Shown here: positions 17,242-28,129 of the stretch, one piece after another
Layout: each line of letters begins with the position of its first letter
Position numbering within the stretch: position 1 is the stretch's first letter
DNA from: Qipengyuania gaetbuli
Lineage (GTDB): Bacteria > Pseudomonadota > Alphaproteobacteria > Sphingomonadales > Sphingomonadaceae
DNA: 64,000 nucleotides
Assembly: GCF_020524765.1 (NCBI RefSeq)
Contig: NZ_JAIVLR010000002.1
Coordinates: 460,501-524,500 of the forward strand
Reading direction: 5' to 3'
Notes under the pieces: model-generated
What the model was told of the DNA's origin: nothing
Seen by the model: the letters and a program-made list of their open reading frames with translations, nothing else
The model's database searches: none
Translations under genes and position numbers: made by a program

Positions 17242-19335
17242 ATGACAGAATACGTGACGCGCGCCGGTATCGAAATCGACCCGGCGCTGGCCACCTTCAT
17301 CGAAACCGATGTCCTTGCTCCGCTCGGGCGGGATGCAGGCGCTTTCTGGCAGGGTTTTGCCGCGCTGCTCGGCGAATTCGCGCCGCGCAACCGCGCGCTG
17401 CTGGCAAAGCGCGACGATTTGCAGGCGAAGATCGATGCATGGCACGCGGACCGTGCCGGCCAGAAGGTCGACCAGGGCGAATACCAGGCCTTCCTGCGCG
17501 AGATCGGCTACCTCGTCCCCGAACAGGGCGAGTTCACCATCGGTACGCAGAACGTCGATCCCGAAATCGCCACCATGGCGGGGCCGCAGCTGGTCGTGCC
17601 GATCCTCAACGCCCGCTTCCTGCTCAACGCCGCCAATGCACGCTGGGGCAGCCTCTACGATGCCTTTTACGGCACCGATGTGCTCGACGCGCCGCCTGCC
17701 AAACCCGGCGGCTATGACGAGCAGCGCGGCGCGGCGGTGATCGCTGCCGGACGCAGCTTCCTCGACGAGGCGTTGCCGCTGGTGGACCAGAGCTGGGTCG
17801 ACCTCGCCAACGAGCACGACGGCAAGCTCAAGGAGGAGACCCAGTGGGTCGGGCATACCGGGAAGGGCCTGCTGTTCCGCAGCAACGGCCTCCACATCGA
17901 GGTCCAGTTCGACCGCGATCACCCGGTCGGCAGGACCGACAAGGCAGGCATTTCCGACATTGTCCTGGAAGCTGCGCTGACCACCATCGCGGACTGCGAG
18001 GATTCGGTCGCGGCGGTCGATGCCGAGGACAAGCTCATCGCCTATACCAACTGGCTCGGCATCATTCGCGGCGACCTGTCGGAAAGCTTCGAGAAGGGCG
18101 GTCGGACGCTCACGCGCATGCTGGCTGGCGACAAGACCTACACCGGGCCGGATGGCGAGGAACGCAAGCTGCCCGGTCGCAGCCTCATGTTCGTGCGCAA
18201 CGTGGGCCATTTGATGACCAATCCCGCCATGCGCTGGGACGGCATGGAAATCCCCGAAGGCATCATGGATGCCGTCGTCACCAGCGCGATCGGCGCGCAC
18301 GATGTCGAAGGGCTGGGCAAGTATGGCAACAGCCGCTGCGGCTCGATCTACATCGTGAAGCCCAAGATGCACGGGCCGGAGGAATGCGGTTTCACCAACG
18401 ACCTGTTCGACGCGGTCGAGGACCTGCTCGGCCTGCCGCGCCACACGATCAAGGTCGGGGTGATGGACGAGGAACGCCGCACTTCGGCGAACCTCGCCGC
18501 CTGCATCCATGCGGTGAAAGACCGCATCGTATTCATCAACACCGGCTTCCTCGATCGCACCGGCGACGAGATCCACACCTCGATGCGTGCCGGACCTATG
18601 ATGCGCAAGGGCGAGATGAAGTCCTCCGCCTGGCTCAAGGCATATGAAGCGCGCAATGTCGGTATCGGCCTGCGTCACGGCCTGTCGGGCCGCGCGCAGA
18701 TCGGCAAGGGCATGTGGGCCGCGCCCGACCTCATGGGGCAGATGATGATCGAGAAGATCGGCCATCTGCGCGCCGGTGCCAACACCGCCTGGGTGCCGAG
18801 CCCGACTGCGGCGACGCTCCACGCGATCCATTACCACCGAGAGGACGTGTTCACGATCCAGAAGGGGCTGGGCGATGTGCCCGGTCTCGACGATTTGCTC
18901 ACCATTCCGCTGGCAGAGGGTAGCAATTGGTCCGAGGCTGAAATCCGCGAGGAACTGGACAACAATTGCCAGGGCCTGCTCGGCTACGTGGTGCGCTGGA
19001 TCGACCAGGGCGTGGGCTGTTCGAAGGTGCCCGACATCAACGACGTTGGCCTGATGGAAGACCGCGCAACGCTGCGCATTTCCAGCCAGCACATCGCCAA
19101 CTGGCTGCTTCACGGAGTCATCTCAGAAGCGCAGGTGATGGACAGTCTGCGCCACATGGCCGCCAAGGTTGACGAACAGAACGCAGGCGATCCGTTCTAC
19201 GAGCCGCTGCTGCAGAACGAGGACGGTCCGGCCTTCAGCGCGGCCAAGGACCTCATCTTCAAGGGTGTCGAACAGCCGAGCGGCTATACCGAGCCGCTCC
19301 TCCATGCTTGGCGACGGGAGAAAAAGGCGCGATAA
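17242..19335 (+). CDS. glcB: Malate synthase G
   Basis: Condenses glyoxylate with acetyl-CoA to malate in the glyoxylate bypass or glycolate use; cytoplasmic, monomeric. Length of 697 residues is right for isoform G. Conserved segments include [34 protein letters not shown] N-terminal region, [31 protein letters not shown], the central [18 protein letters not shown], and [22 protein letters not shown]. The ATG at 17242 has AAGGGAG five bases upstream; an in-frame ATG at 17221 is a weaker option. No glcDEF or aceA lies next to it. It is divergent from the M20-ast operon. Confidence 0.97.
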   Translation: MTEYVTRAGIEIDPALATFIETDVLAPLGRDAGAFWQGFAALLGEFAPRNRALLAKRDDLQAKIDAWHADRAGQKVDQGEYQAFLREIGYLVPEQGEFTIGTQNVDPEIATMAGPQLVVPILNARFLLNAANARWGSLYDAFYGTDVLDAPPAKPGGYDEQRGAAVIAAGRSFLDEALPLVDQSWVDLANEHDGKLKEETQWVGHTGKGLLFRSNGLHIEVQFDRDHPVGRTDKAGISDIVLEAALTTIADCEDSVAAVDAEDKLIAYTNWLGIIRGDLSESFEKGGRTLTRMLAGDKTYTGPDGEERKLPGRSLMFVRNVGHLMTNPAMRWDGMEIPEGIMDAVVTSAIGAHDVEGLGKYGNSRCGSIYIVKPKMHGPEECGFTNDLFDAVEDLLGLPRHTIKVGVMDEERRTSANLAACIHAVKDRIVFINTGFLDRTGDEIHTSMRAGPMMRKGEMKSSAWLKAYEARNVGIGLRHGLSGRAQIGKGMWAAPDLMGQMMIEKIGHLRAGANTAWVPSPTAATLHAIHYHREDVFTIQKGLGDVPGLDDLLTIPLAEGSNWSEAEIREELDNNCQGLLGYVVRWIDQGVGCSKVPDINDVGLMEDRATLRISSQHIANWLLHGVISEAQVMDSLRHMAAKVDEQNAGDPFYEPLLQNEDGPAFSAAKDLIFKGVEQPSGYTEPLLHAWRREKKAR

Positions 19336-19359
19336 CAGGCGCCTGAGAGGAGGGGCGCC

Positions 19360-19884
19360 GTGGGGGACATGCTCGAAAGCATCTACATGACCGTGGTGAG
19401 CACGGTCAGCCTCGTCGGCATGTTCTTCATTCTCTATCTCATAATGCGGGCGACCACCTCGCGCTGGCGGGAGTTCGAGGCGCTCTATCCTGCGCGTGAT
19501 GCCGGCAAGCCGGTCTTCACCGAGAAGGCGGGTGCGATCCGTATCGCGCAGCCGGGGTTCCGCTTCGGCCACCTGTCGGGCGATCTGAAGTCGCGCGTCT
19601 ACCCGCCTGTGACCTTCGACCTCTATGCCGAGGGTCTCTCGCTGTCGGTGATGCCGCCCTTCAAATACGGCTGCCGCGACCTGTTCCTGCCGTTTGCGAA
19701 AATGACGGTCGAACCGGCCCCGTGGACGCTCGGCAAGGGCGACTACGGCTTGCGGATGGAAGGTGTCGAAGGCATCGAGATACAGGTCTACAGCACCACT
19801 ATCGAAGCGCTGGCAGAGTATTCAAAAGTGCTCCGCCTGATGGTGAAAAGGGCGGACCTGCTGCGCGAACAGCGCGATACTTGA
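19360..19884 (+). CDS. Membrane-anchored protein, unknown function
   Basis: About 174 residues: one N-terminal transmembrane helix (MTVVSTVSLVGMFFILYLIM, residues 7-26), then a soluble domain rich in beta-strand patterns. Conserved-looking motifs are FRFGHLSGDLKSRVYPPVTFDLYAEGLSLS and PFKYGCRDLFLPFAKM; no catalytic motif is visible. I chose the GTG at 19360 because GAGGAGGGG is five bases upstream, whereas the ATG at 19369 would leave a 14-base spacing. It starts 24 bases after malate synthase and may share its transcript. I do not recognise the family. Confidence 0.75.
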   Translation: MGDMLESIYMTVVSTVSLVGMFFILYLIMRATTSRWREFEALYPARDAGKPVFTEKAGAIRIAQPGFRFGHLSGDLKSRVYPPVTFDLYAEGLSLSVMPPFKYGCRDLFLPFAKMTVEPAPWTLGKGDYGLRMEGVEGIEIQVYSTTIEALAEYSKVLRLMVKRADLLREQRDT

Positions 19885-19943
19885 TGCTGGCGGGAAGCTG
19901 TAGCAGACTACCTGCATAACGGGGTTCGCGGGGAGAGAGCTTC

Positions 19944-20720
19944 ATGGAAGCAGCAACGGACGCGCCGATTGCGCCGGTCAGGGTGGCCAGGAACCTGAGG
20001 TTTTCGGATCTCGTGGCGGCACTGAAAGCCGGGTTCGCGGACTTCATCGCCTGTCCGCAATACGGGCTCTTTTTCGCCTCCATCTATGTCGGCGCCGGCC
20101 TGTTCCTCGCCGTGGCCCTGTTCCAATGGGGGGAGCCCCTGTGGCTCATTCCCGCCTTTGCCGGATTTCCGCTGGTGGCGCCATTCACCGCGGTCGGCCT
20201 CTACGAGGTCAGCCGCAGGCGCGAGGCGGGCGAACCGGTGAAATGGGGAGCTGTCCTCGGCGCGATCCGGGGCAAGGGCGATGAACAGCTCATCATGATG
20301 GGCGGCATCGTCTTCGTGGCCTTCAGCTTCTGGATGATCATCGCCCACGGCATCTTCGCGATTTTCATGGCGGAATCGGGCGTGGGGGAATCGCTGGAGG
20401 CGTTCACGACGCCTGCCGGCATGGCGATGCTGGCGGTCGGCACGCTGGTCGGCGCGATACTGGCGCTGGCATTCTACGCGGTGACGGTGATGAGCCTGCC
20501 GATGCTGGTCGACCGGGAAGTCGATTTCCTGACGGCAATCATCACCAGCCTTGCCGCGTTCCGGTCGAACCGGCCGATGCTGGTTATCTGGGCGGCGATC
20601 ATCGCCATTGCGCTGATGGCTGCGATGATCCCGGCATTCCTGGGCCTGTTGGTCCTGCTGCCCGTTTTCGGACACGCGACCTGGCACCTCTACCGCCGCA
20701 CCGTGCGCGACGCGGATTAG
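19944..20720 (+). CDS. DUF2189 integral membrane protein
   Basis: 258 residues, about six transmembrane helices, no signal peptide. The DUF2189 pattern is visible: an N-terminal cytoplasmic segment ([32 protein letters not shown]), the [28 protein letters not shown] loop, the [28 protein letters not shown] motif in the second half, and a final HATWHLYRR. Function is not established for the family. GGGGAGAGAG precedes the ATG. The 3' end overlaps rsmA by four bases (convergent). Confidence 0.88.
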   Translation: MEAATDAPIAPVRVARNLRFSDLVAALKAGFADFIACPQYGLFFASIYVGAGLFLAVALFQWGEPLWLIPAFAGFPLVAPFTAVGLYEVSRRREAGEPVKWGAVLGAIRGKGDEQLIMMGGIVFVAFSFWMIIAHGIFAIFMAESGVGESLEAFTTPAGMAMLAVGTLVGAILALAFYAVTVMSLPMLVDREVDFLTAIITSLAAFRSNRPMLVIWAAIIAIALMAAMIPAFLGLLVLLPVFGHATWHLYRRTVRDAD

Positions 20721-21541
20721 TTCGTAAGGGCGCGCGCCAGTTCGACGAATTCCGCGACCGACAGTGTTTCCGCACGGCGCTGGGGATCGATGCCGATCGT
20801 CTCGAGCGCCTCCACCGCGCCTGGCACGCCCTTGAGGCTCTGGCGCAGCATCTTGCGGCGCTGGCCAAAGGCGGCTTCCGTCAGCCGTTCGAGCACGCGA
20901 GCGGAGACGCCCTCGGGCATGGTGCCGGGCACCACATGGACGATCGCGCTCATCACCTTGGGCGGCGGGGTAAAGGCGCTGCGGTGCACTTTCATCGCCA
21001 TCTTCGCCTCCGCGCGCCACTGCGCGAGCACGGCAAGGCGGCCGTAGGCCGAACCGCCGGCCTGCCCGACGATACGCTGGGCCACTTCCTGCTGGAACAT
21101 CAGCGTCAGGCTGGTCCAGAGCGGCGGCCATTCCTCGCCGCCGAGCCAGCGCACGAACAGCGCGGTGCCGACGTTGTAGGGCAGGTTCGATAGGACCGCG
21201 AAGGGCTCGCCGCCCATCAGCTCCGCATGGTCGATTTTCAGCGCGTCGCCTTCGATGACGCGGAGCTGGCCGGGGAACGCCTCACCGAGTTCGGCCAGCG
21301 CGGGAAGGCACCGGCGGTCCATCTCGATGGCAGTGACGCGCGCACCGGCTCTCAGCAGGGCGCGGGTCAGGCCTCCGGGACCGGGGCCGACTTCGAGGAC
21401 CTGCTTGCCGGACAGGTCGCCGGGGATAGCCGCGATCCGGTCGAGCAATTGCTCGTCGAACAGGAAGTTCTGGCCGAGCGCCTTCGACGCGGACAGGCCG
21501 TGACGCGCGATGACTTCGCGCAAGGGGGGCAGGTCAGCCAT
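20717..21541 (-). CDS. rsmA: 16S rRNA (A1518/A1519) N6-dimethyltransferase
   Basis: KsgA/RsmA dimethylates two adjacent adenosines in helix 45 of 16S rRNA late in 30S assembly. It shows the SAM-binding [15 protein letters not shown], the N-terminal [10 protein letters not shown], the catalytic NLPYNVGT, and the C-terminal helical domain with [14 protein letters not shown]. Length of 274 residues is standard. It is the last gene of lptD-surA-pdxA-rsmA, the same order as in E. coli, and its start overlaps the pdxA stop by eight bases. Confidence 0.97.
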   Translation of the reverse strand: MADLPPLREVIARHGLSASKALGQNFLFDEQLLDRIAAIPGDLSGKQVLEVGPGPGGLTRALLRAGARVTAIEMDRRCLPALAELGEAFPGQLRVIEGDALKIDHAELMGGEPFAVLSNLPYNVGTALFVRWLGGEEWPPLWTSLTLMFQQEVAQRIVGQAGGSAYGRLAVLAQWRAEAKMAMKVHRSAFTPPPKVMSAIVHVVPGTMPEGVSARVLERLTEAAFGQRRKMLRQSLKGVPGAVEALETIGIDPQRRAETLSVAEFVELARALTN

Positions 21542-22547
21542 GCGCCGCGCGCCTGCGTGCCATGTCGCCCGCCATGCGCAGCGCCGCGATCATCGCACCC
21601 GGATCGGCCAGGCCTTTGCCCGCGATGTCGAAGGCGGTGCCATGGTCGGGGCTCGTGCGCACGATCGGCAGGCCGAGCGTCACATTGACGCCCTCGTCGA
21701 AATCGAGCGCCTTGAGCGGGATGAGCGCCTGGTCGTGATACATGGCAAGCGCCGCGTCATAGGACTTGCGCGCGCGGGGCGTGAACAGCGCATCACCGGG
21801 GTGTGGGCCGGTCACTTCGAGCCCTTCGGCGCGCAAGCGAGCGACGGCAGGCACAATGATCCGCTGTTCCTCGTCGCCGAACCGTCCGTCCTCGCCCGCA
21901 TGAGGGTTGAGACCGCAGACCGCCAGCCTCGGGTTTTCGATGCCGAAATCGCGTTCGAGAGCAGCGTGGACGATGCGCGCGCGGTGGCTGATGAGGTCCT
22001 CGCTCAGCTTCCCCGGCACTTCGGACAGCGCGCAATGGACGGTCAGCGGTACGGCGCGCAGGCTCGGCCCCGCAAGCATCATCACCGCATCGCGCTGGTC
22101 GAGCCCGCAGGCGGCGGCAAGATATTCCGTCTGGCCCGGATGGTCGAAGCCCACGCGCGCCAGTTCACCCTTGGCGATCGGCGCGGTGACGACTGCGCCT
22201 GCCGCGCCGCGCAGAGCCAGCCCGGTCGCCTGCTCCAGCGAATGCAGGGCAAGGCGCGCGCCGCCTTCTTCAGGCTGGCCTGCGCGAAAAGGCGCATCCT
22301 CCAGCCCGAGCACAGGCAGCGCGCGGTCGAAGACCTGTGCTGCATATTCCGGCCTCGCGATCCGCTCGACCGGCACCGAAAGGCCGCGTGAATGCGCTGC
22401 GGCACCAAGCACGCCTGCGCCGCCCGTAACGAAGAAGGGCGCAAGTCCTTCTGCCCGGCGGTTAGACCAGGCTGCGGCGATGATTTCCGGCCCGATCCCC
22501 GCAGGGTCGCCCAAGGATACGGCGAGGGGGAGCGGGGCGGGCGTCAA
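21534..22547 (-). CDS. pdxA: 4-hydroxythreonine-4-phosphate dehydrogenase
   Basis: NAD-dependent oxidation and decarboxylation of 4-phosphohydroxy-L-threonine in de novo pyridoxal phosphate synthesis. Start [12 protein letters not shown] is diagnostic, as are the metal-binding [13 protein letters not shown] and the C-terminal [31 protein letters not shown]. Length is 337 residues. The start overlaps the surA stop by four bases (ATGA), in a tightly coupled operon. Confidence 0.97.
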   Translation of the reverse strand: MTPAPLPLAVSLGDPAGIGPEIIAAAWSNRRAEGLAPFFVTGGAGVLGAAAHSRGLSVPVERIARPEYAAQVFDRALPVLGLEDAPFRAGQPEEGGARLALHSLEQATGLALRGAAGAVVTAPIAKGELARVGFDHPGQTEYLAAACGLDQRDAVMMLAGPSLRAVPLTVHCALSEVPGKLSEDLISHRARIVHAALERDFGIENPRLAVCGLNPHAGEDGRFGDEEQRIIVPAVARLRAEGLEVTGPHPGDALFTPRARKSYDAALAMYHDQALIPLKALDFDEGVNVTLGLPIVRTSPDHGTAFDIAGKGLADPGAMIAALRMAGDMARRRAAHG

Positions 22548-23896
22548 TTATATTCGATATAGGCGTCGTTGCGCAGGTCGCGCAGGTAACGCTGCGCGGC
22601 GCGGTTGATACGCTCGTCCTCGATCTGCTGCATCAGCGTGTCGAAGTCCGGACCGGCCTGCACTTCGGGATCGTCCCGGCCGCACAACATGAGCACGCGC
22701 ACGCCATCCTTCGCATCGCCGAAGGGCGGGGTCATTTCGCCGATGTTGAGGTTGAGGATCAGCTGCTGGAGCTGCTCGGGAAGCGCGCGGGCACGCAGCT
22801 GGTCGTTGTCGACCACGCTGGCACCGATTGAATCCGCGATCTCGTTCGCGCTGCCGCAACCGCGCATGGTTTCGAGGCCCTGCAGGAAGCCCTGCAGCTT
22901 GGCTTCGTTCTGCGCCTGGGTCGCGTTCGGGTCGAACTGGATCTGGATCTGCTTCAGGCTCAGCATCGCATCGCGCGGATCGGCGGTAAGCACCTGGCGC
23001 TTCTCGATCAGGTAGAGGATCGAATAGCCGCCCGGAATGGCGATCGGGCCGACCAGCTGGCCGGGCTGCATTTCCCGCGCGACGGCTTCGAGCTGTGCGT
23101 TCTTGAGCTGCGGCAGGCGGATCCAGCCAAGGTCGCCGCCAACGGCAGCGGTGGACGCTTCGGAGAACTGGCGCGCATAGGCGACGAAGCTGCCGCCCTG
23201 GCGAAGCTGTTCCACGATCTTCATCGCGTTGGCTTCGACTGCGGCCTGGTTTTCAGGCGTTGCCGAGAGGTAGATTTCGCCAAGGCGGTATTCCTCGGTG
23301 CCCTTCGAGGCTTCGAGGCGCTGCATCAGCTCGTTCACTTCTTCGGCCGACACGTTCACGAAGAAAGCGACCTTCTGGCGCAGCAGGCGCTGCCAGGCGA
23401 GTTCGCCGTGGATCTGGCGCTTGAGCGAGGCCGGCGCGGAGCCGATGGAGCGCAGGTAGCTGTCCATTTCCGCGAGCGGGCGTTCGTTCTGCGCGGCGAG
23501 ACGCGCGTAGGTCTGGTCGATTTCGGCCTGCTCGATCTTGATGTCCTCGGCTTCGGCAGCCTGGATCTGCAGAGTTTCATCGATGAGATTGCGCAGGACC
23601 TGAGCGCGCACGCGCTGCATTTCCTCGGGCGACATCTCGCCCCGGCTCGCATCGACGAGCAGCGCCACGCGCTGGTCGAGATCGGTACCGGTGATGACGT
23701 GGCCGTTCACCACCGCGGTCGCCTTGCGGACGTTGGGGTCGGGATTGGTCAGCATGGTGACCTGCTGCGGCAGGTCGAGCGTGTTCGCGGTCACGCTGGC
23801 TTGCGCAAGCAGTCCTGCCGGGCTGGCAGCGAAGGCAAGTGCGGCGGCGACCGGTGCGGCAGCGCCGCAATATTTGGCAAGCAGTTTTGCGTTCAC
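22544..23896 (-). CDS. surA: Periplasmic chaperone / peptidyl-prolyl isomerase SurA
   Basis: Assists folding and delivery of outer-membrane proteins to the BAM complex. About 450 residues with an N-terminal signal (GLLAQA cleavage region near 31), the SurA N-terminal chaperone domain (AVVNGHVITGTDLDQRVALL..., about 55-200), a single well-formed parvulin domain (EYRLGEIYLSA ... GGSFVAYARQFSEASTAAVGGDLGWI, about 205-310), and a more diverged second half with MTPPFGDAKDGVRVLMLCGR. I start at the GTG at 23896, which leaves a proper signal peptide; in-frame ATGs upstream add a basic segment with no support. It lies between lptD and pdxA. Confidence 0.93.
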   Translation of the reverse strand: MNAKLLAKYCGAAAPVAAALAFAASPAGLLAQASVTANTLDLPQQVTMLTNPDPNVRKATAVVNGHVITGTDLDQRVALLVDASRGEMSPEEMQRVRAQVLRNLIDETLQIQAAEAEDIKIEQAEIDQTYARLAAQNERPLAEMDSYLRSIGSAPASLKRQIHGELAWQRLLRQKVAFFVNVSAEEVNELMQRLEASKGTEEYRLGEIYLSATPENQAAVEANAMKIVEQLRQGGSFVAYARQFSEASTAAVGGDLGWIRLPQLKNAQLEAVAREMQPGQLVGPIAIPGGYSILYLIEKRQVLTADPRDAMLSLKQIQIQFDPNATQAQNEAKLQGFLQGLETMRGCGSANEIADSIGASVVDNDQLRARALPEQLQQLILNLNIGEMTPPFGDAKDGVRVLMLCGRDDPEVQAGPDFDTLMQQIEDERINRAAQRYLRDLRNDAYIEYN

Positions 23897-24041
23897 GCGT
23901 CTCAAATCCAGTTGCGGCGCGGCCAGCGCGCCCGGGTAGTTCCGGCCTTTGCCGCACAGCGGCTTAACCGTAGCTGATTGGTGGGCGCGGATAGCGCGTT
24001 TGCTCCGCGCTGCCAACCACGCCCGGCCCAGCGATCACCGC

Positions 24042-26396
24042 CTATCTGAAGCCGAGGTTCTTGAGGCTGAAATAGAGCTGGAAGGTATCGCCGCGTTCCG
24101 CGTCGCCGGCGGACACGTAATCGCGCCGCCAAGTCAGGCCCATTTCGAGGCAATCGTCCTGGTAGGCGACGCCGAGGCGCGTGCGGATCGGCTGGAAACC
24201 GTCGCTCGATAGGGTCGGGTCCTCTTCGCGATTGGTGAGGTTGAACACGCCCGATCCGAAGACCGACCAGTAATTGGCGATCGAGACGCGGGCAGCCGCG
24301 CGCAATTCCTCGCGGTCCTGGAGATCTTCCACCGTCGTGATGTCGCGGTTGAGGCGCAGATAGCCGACTTCCATGTAGGTCTTGCTCGACCCGAACGTGG
24401 CATCGAGTTCGTTGCGGCGGACGGCGAGGTTGTCCTTGTCGAGCCGGAACCGGTGGGTGAATTTCACGAAGTCGCGGAAGCGCAGTTCCGTGCGGCCCAC
24501 AATGTCGCTGACACGTTCGGACAGGCCCGTGCCGTCGGGGAATATCTCGCGGTCGGCATCGAGACGATAGGACTGGCCGAGGGTCGTCTTGATCTCCCAG
24601 CCAGGGCGGCGCAGCTCCCAGTCGAAGCCATAGGTCACGCGCGCGCCGTCCTCGACCCGGTCGTACCCGGGGAAGCGGTTGAGCGCGAAGAGGTTCGAAT
24701 CTTCCAGGTCGATCGCGCGCGCATCCTCGTTCGGAATGGCAAGGTTCCGGATCGGCGGCGTGGCGACCAGCTGGACGCGCGGGGTGAATACCTGCGTTCC
24801 GCCGAAAAGTTCGCCGACGAAAGGCCATTGCACGTCGATCGCGCCCAGCGCCACTCCGCGTGCCTGCCAGCCGGTATCACCGCGATAGGAGACGGTCTGG
24901 GTCAGGTCGTTGTGGTCGGAATGGTAGACATCGCCGCGCAGCATGCCGGTGACCGTCACCACCTGTCCCATGCCGGTTACGCGCCTGAGGTCCCATTGCG
25001 CCTTGGCAAAGGCGCGCTGCGTGTCCTGTCCGATGTCGCGCGTGATGGCGAGCGTATTGGCCTGCAGCAGGACATTGCCGCCCAGCACCGGATCGTCGAG
25101 CTTGAGCCGGTAATCGAGCACGGGCAGGGCGATGGGCACCTGCCCCTGGTCCTGGTTCAGCCGCAGCGTCTGCGTCGCCCAGCCGGCAAGCGAGAAATAG
25201 GAATTGCGGTCGATCCGTTCCAGTTCGACCATGGACCGCAAGCGGTCGTCCCGGCTGATGTCGTAACGGCGCAGGAAAGTCCGGTCGCTGGCGAGCCGGA
25301 TCGAACTCGTCAGGCTCCATTCCGGGGTGAACTGGAATGTGCCGTTGGCAAAGACGTAACCACGCGCCTCGCTGTCGAAGGACTCATTGCTTCCGGCAGC
25401 GGTCAGGCGGCGGCTGTGCGTGGCATAGCCGGTGATCTGGTAGGCGCCCTTGTCGGTCAGGTGGCGCCATTGCGCGGAAACCATGGGCGGCGCTTCGGTG
25501 AAGACATAGCCCGAAACCGTCAGGTCCTTGCTGTCGTCGAAGCGGATGTAATAGCTACCCGAAACCTCGACGCCGTTGCTTTCCGAAATCCGCAGGTCGG
25601 GCACCAGGAATCCGCTGACCGCACCGCCATCGGTCCGGATGGCAAGGCCCGGAAGCGGCAGCAGCCGGGCACCGAACAGTTCGAGGTAGGCGCCCCGGAA
25701 ACGCACGCGCGAATCGGCTGGGTCGTAGATCACCCGCTCGGCGGTGATGCGCCAGCTGGGCTCCTTCGGGCAGCCGTCCGGCGATACCACTGCGCAGGCG
25801 CTATAGGCGGCCTGTTCCAGCGAGATGGTGCCGTCGGTCTCGCGAATCCCGCGATTGGCGGCAAGCCGTCCGCCCTGGCGCAGGGCCAGGAGCAGGTTCT
25901 CCAGCGCGCCGGCCTCGAATTCGTCGGTCAATTCGACCTGGTCGGCGAAGAGCTGGTTGCCGTTGTCGTCGACGAAGCGGACGTTGCCGGTGGCGACGAT
26001 GACGCCGGTGCGCCTGCTCCAGCTGACGCTGTCGGCGCGCACCGACCGTTCGCCAGAGCGAAGCACCACATTGCCTTGGGCCGTGACGATTTCCGCGTCG
26101 GCATCATAGCTCAGGATATCGGAAGCAAAGGCGATCTGCCGTTCGCCTGCCTCGTTGAATTCGGGGCCGGGCGGCGGGTCGAGCTCGCTGGCCGGATCGA
26201 GCAGATCTACCTCGCGATCGAGCGGGGGCGGCAGGTCGCTCGGCGCGTCGCCCTGCGGCTCCTCGACCGTGCCGGTCCCGGTCGCCGCTCCGTCCTGCGC
26301 AGCCAGCGGCGTTGCCGCCATGAGCGCAACAAGGCCCGCACCTGTCCCCAGGGCGTGCAACAGGGCAGGGCGCGAAGTCCGGGGGTGCTGGCGCAT
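24042..26396 (-). CDS. lptD: LPS-assembly protein LptD
   Basis: Outer-membrane beta-barrel that inserts lipopolysaccharide into the outer leaflet. Signal peptide to about residue 35 (ATPLAAQ), then a Pro/Asp-rich linker, an OstA-type beta-jellyroll (about 72-190: RQIAFASDILSYDADAEIVTAQGNVVLRSGE), and a long barrel with the LptD C-domain segments LPLPGLAIRTDG, NGVEVSGSYYIRFDDSKDLTVSGY and a C-terminal FQLYFSLKNLGFR. Length is about 784. The ATG at 26396 leaves a normal signal sequence; longer in-frame starts run into the divergent pepA. It heads the lptD-surA-pdxA-rsmA operon, which links outer-membrane assembly with PLP synthesis and ribosome maturation. Confidence 0.95.
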   Translation of the reverse strand: MRQHPRTSRPALLHALGTGAGLVALMAATPLAAQDGAATGTGTVEEPQGDAPSDLPPPLDREVDLLDPASELDPPPGPEFNEAGERQIAFASDILSYDADAEIVTAQGNVVLRSGERSVRADSVSWSRRTGVIVATGNVRFVDDNGNQLFADQVELTDEFEAGALENLLLALRQGGRLAANRGIRETDGTISLEQAAYSACAVVSPDGCPKEPSWRITAERVIYDPADSRVRFRGAYLELFGARLLPLPGLAIRTDGGAVSGFLVPDLRISESNGVEVSGSYYIRFDDSKDLTVSGYVFTEAPPMVSAQWRHLTDKGAYQITGYATHSRRLTAAGSNESFDSEARGYVFANGTFQFTPEWSLTSSIRLASDRTFLRRYDISRDDRLRSMVELERIDRNSYFSLAGWATQTLRLNQDQGQVPIALPVLDYRLKLDDPVLGGNVLLQANTLAITRDIGQDTQRAFAKAQWDLRRVTGMGQVVTVTGMLRGDVYHSDHNDLTQTVSYRGDTGWQARGVALGAIDVQWPFVGELFGGTQVFTPRVQLVATPPIRNLAIPNEDARAIDLEDSNLFALNRFPGYDRVEDGARVTYGFDWELRRPGWEIKTTLGQSYRLDADREIFPDGTGLSERVSDIVGRTELRFRDFVKFTHRFRLDKDNLAVRRNELDATFGSSKTYMEVGYLRLNRDITTVEDLQDREELRAAARVSIANYWSVFGSGVFNLTNREEDPTLSSDGFQPIRTRLGVAYQDDCLEMGLTWRRDYVSAGDAERGDTFQLYFSLKNLGFR

Positions 26397-26496
26397 GGCT
26401 TGCCTATCGCACCGCCCACGCCTAATCGCAATCGCCATCCTTGGCGGCCCGGCAGCGAGCGAAAGGGCCGCTTCAGACAGATTTCCGGGAGTTTCC

Positions 26497-27957
26497 ATGC
26501 ACATCCAGTTCAGCCAGACCCTACCGCAAGCGGCGCGCCTCATTGCGCATGTCGTCGACAAGGGCAAGCTTCCCTCGTCGCTTCCCGCTGCAATGCGAGC
26601 CGGCGCGGACGCCGCGCGGTTCAAGGGCAATACCGGCCAGACCTTCGATGGTTTCATCGAAACCGCAGATGGCGCTGCACGGCTGGCGCTGGCCGGCTCG
26701 GGCGAGGCGTCGGACGATGCGCGTCTCGCCAATCTCGAGAAGGCGGGCGCAGCGCTCGCGGCAAAGTATCAGTGCAGCGGCGACGAGGAACTGGTCCTCG
26801 ACGTGACCGAGAACCGCCTGTCCGCCGAAGAAGTCGGCCATGTCCTGCTGGGCCTGCGCCTGCGCAACTGGCGCTACGACATCTATCGCACGAAGATGAA
26901 GGACGACCAGAAGGTCACTCTCAAGAAGGTCACCGTCGTCGGCGCACCCGACGATGCCGACACGGCATGGAACGAGCTGACGGCGCTTGCCGAAGGTGTC
27001 GAGTTCACGCGCGAGCTGGTGACCGAACCGGCCAACATCATCTACCCCGAAACCTTCGTCGAACGTTGCAAGCAGCGCTTCGAGGGCACGGGCGCGGAAC
27101 TGATCGTGCTCGACGAAAAGCAGATGGAAGAGCTCGGCATGGGTTCGCTGCTCGGCGTCGGCCAGGGCTCGGTGCGCGAATCGCGCATCCTCGCCATCCG
27201 CTGGAACGGCGGCGAGCCGGGCGAGCGTCCGGTGGCCTTCGTCGGCAAGGGCGTGACCTTCGATACCGGCGGTATCTCGATCAAGCCGGGGCCGGGCATG
27301 GAAGACATGAAGTGGGACATGGGTGGTGCCGGCGCGGTTGCGGGCGGCATGCTCGCGCTCGTCAAGCGCAAGGCCAAGGCCAATGTCGTGGGGGTCATGG
27401 GTCTCGTCGAGAACATGCCCGACGGCAATGCGCAGCGCCCGGGCGACGTCGTCACTTCGATGAGCGGACAGACCATCGAAGTGCTGAATACCGACGCCGA
27501 AGGCCGCCTGGTGCTGGCCGACGCGCTGCACTGGACGCAGCAGGAATTCGAGCCGACCCGCATCGTCGATTTCGCCACGCTGACCGGCGCGATCATCATC
27601 TCGCTCGGCAATGAATATGCCGGCCTGTTCTCCAACGATGACAGCCTTGCCAAGGATCTCATCGAGGCGGGCGAGGCGACCGGCGACACCATGTGGCGGA
27701 TGCCGCTTGGCAAGGCCTACGACAAGCTGATCGACAGCCCGATCGCCGACATGAAGAACATCGGCGGCAAGGGTGCAGGCTCGATCACGGCAGCGCAGTT
27801 CCTGCAGCGCTTCATCGCCGACGACACGCCCTGGGCACACATCGACATCGCCGGCAAGGCGTGGTCGGACAAGCCGGGCCGGACCTGGGGCAAGGGCGCA
27901 ACGGGTTACGGCGTGCGCCTGATCGACCGGCTGGTGTCTGAAACCGTCGAAGGCTGA
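26497..27957 (+). CDS. pepA: Leucyl aminopeptidase, M17 family
   Basis: Cytoplasmic dizinc aminopeptidase of about 486 residues. The C-terminal catalytic domain has [17 protein letters not shown] (Lys and Asp metal ligands), [10 protein letters not shown], and the family signature [14 protein letters not shown]. The N-terminal domain is diverged, as usual. GGGAG lies before the ATG at 26497. It starts 100 bases from the divergent lptD, and is followed by a DUF2256 gene and holC. In many bacteria pepA and holC are neighbours, so this grouping supports both calls. Confidence 0.96.
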   Translation: MHIQFSQTLPQAARLIAHVVDKGKLPSSLPAAMRAGADAARFKGNTGQTFDGFIETADGAARLALAGSGEASDDARLANLEKAGAALAAKYQCSGDEELVLDVTENRLSAEEVGHVLLGLRLRNWRYDIYRTKMKDDQKVTLKKVTVVGAPDDADTAWNELTALAEGVEFTRELVTEPANIIYPETFVERCKQRFEGTGAELIVLDEKQMEELGMGSLLGVGQGSVRESRILAIRWNGGEPGERPVAFVGKGVTFDTGGISIKPGPGMEDMKWDMGGAGAVAGGMLALVKRKAKANVVGVMGLVENMPDGNAQRPGDVVTSMSGQTIEVLNTDAEGRLVLADALHWTQQEFEPTRIVDFATLTGAIIISLGNEYAGLFSNDDSLAKDLIEAGEATGDTMWRMPLGKAYDKLIDSPIADMKNIGGKGAGSITAAQFLQRFIADDTPWAHIDIAGKAWSDKPGRTWGKGATGYGVRLIDRLVSETVEG

Positions 27958-27982
27958 TCGAAAGGGCGATCTCATTCCCAAG

Positions 27983-28129
27983 ATGCGCCGAAAGGGAGAC
28001 CTGCCGACCAAGGTCTGCGAGGCCTGCGGGCTCCCTTTCGCCTGGCGCAAGAAATGGGAACGGGACTGGGACAATGTCCGGTACTGTTCGGAACGGTGCC
28101 GGCGCAGCAAGGGCAAGGCCAGCGCATGA
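27983..28129 (+). CDS. DUF2256 small zinc-ribbon-like protein (48 residues)
   Basis: A 48-residue protein with two Cys pairs (CEAC and CSERC) enclosing the family core [27 protein letters not shown], which is DUF2256. The first residues are basic ([11 protein letters not shown]). Four cysteines suggest a bound zinc. Its stop overlaps the holC start (ATGA at 28126-28129). DUF2256 is often found with, or fused to, Fe-S photolyases; this window has such a photolyase 26 kb away, so here the two are unlinked. Function is unknown. It is too short for most gene finders to call confidently, but the coupling and motif are strong. Confidence 0.85.
   Translation: MRRKGDLPTKVCEACGLPFAWRKKWERDWDNVRYCSERCRRSKGKASA

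Noticed and set aside
19339..19359. Repeated GGCGCC sites between malate synthase and the next gene as an operator
   Set aside because: GGCGCC is common in GC-rich DNA, and the second copy overlaps the ribosome-binding region; no further dyad is seen.
24453..27614. A very long open frame on the plus strand (over 1000 codons) antisense to lptD, running into pepA in another frame
   Set aside because: GC-rich antisense frames stay open in codon-biased genes. The translation has no recognisable motif, while lptD and pepA read with clear domains.
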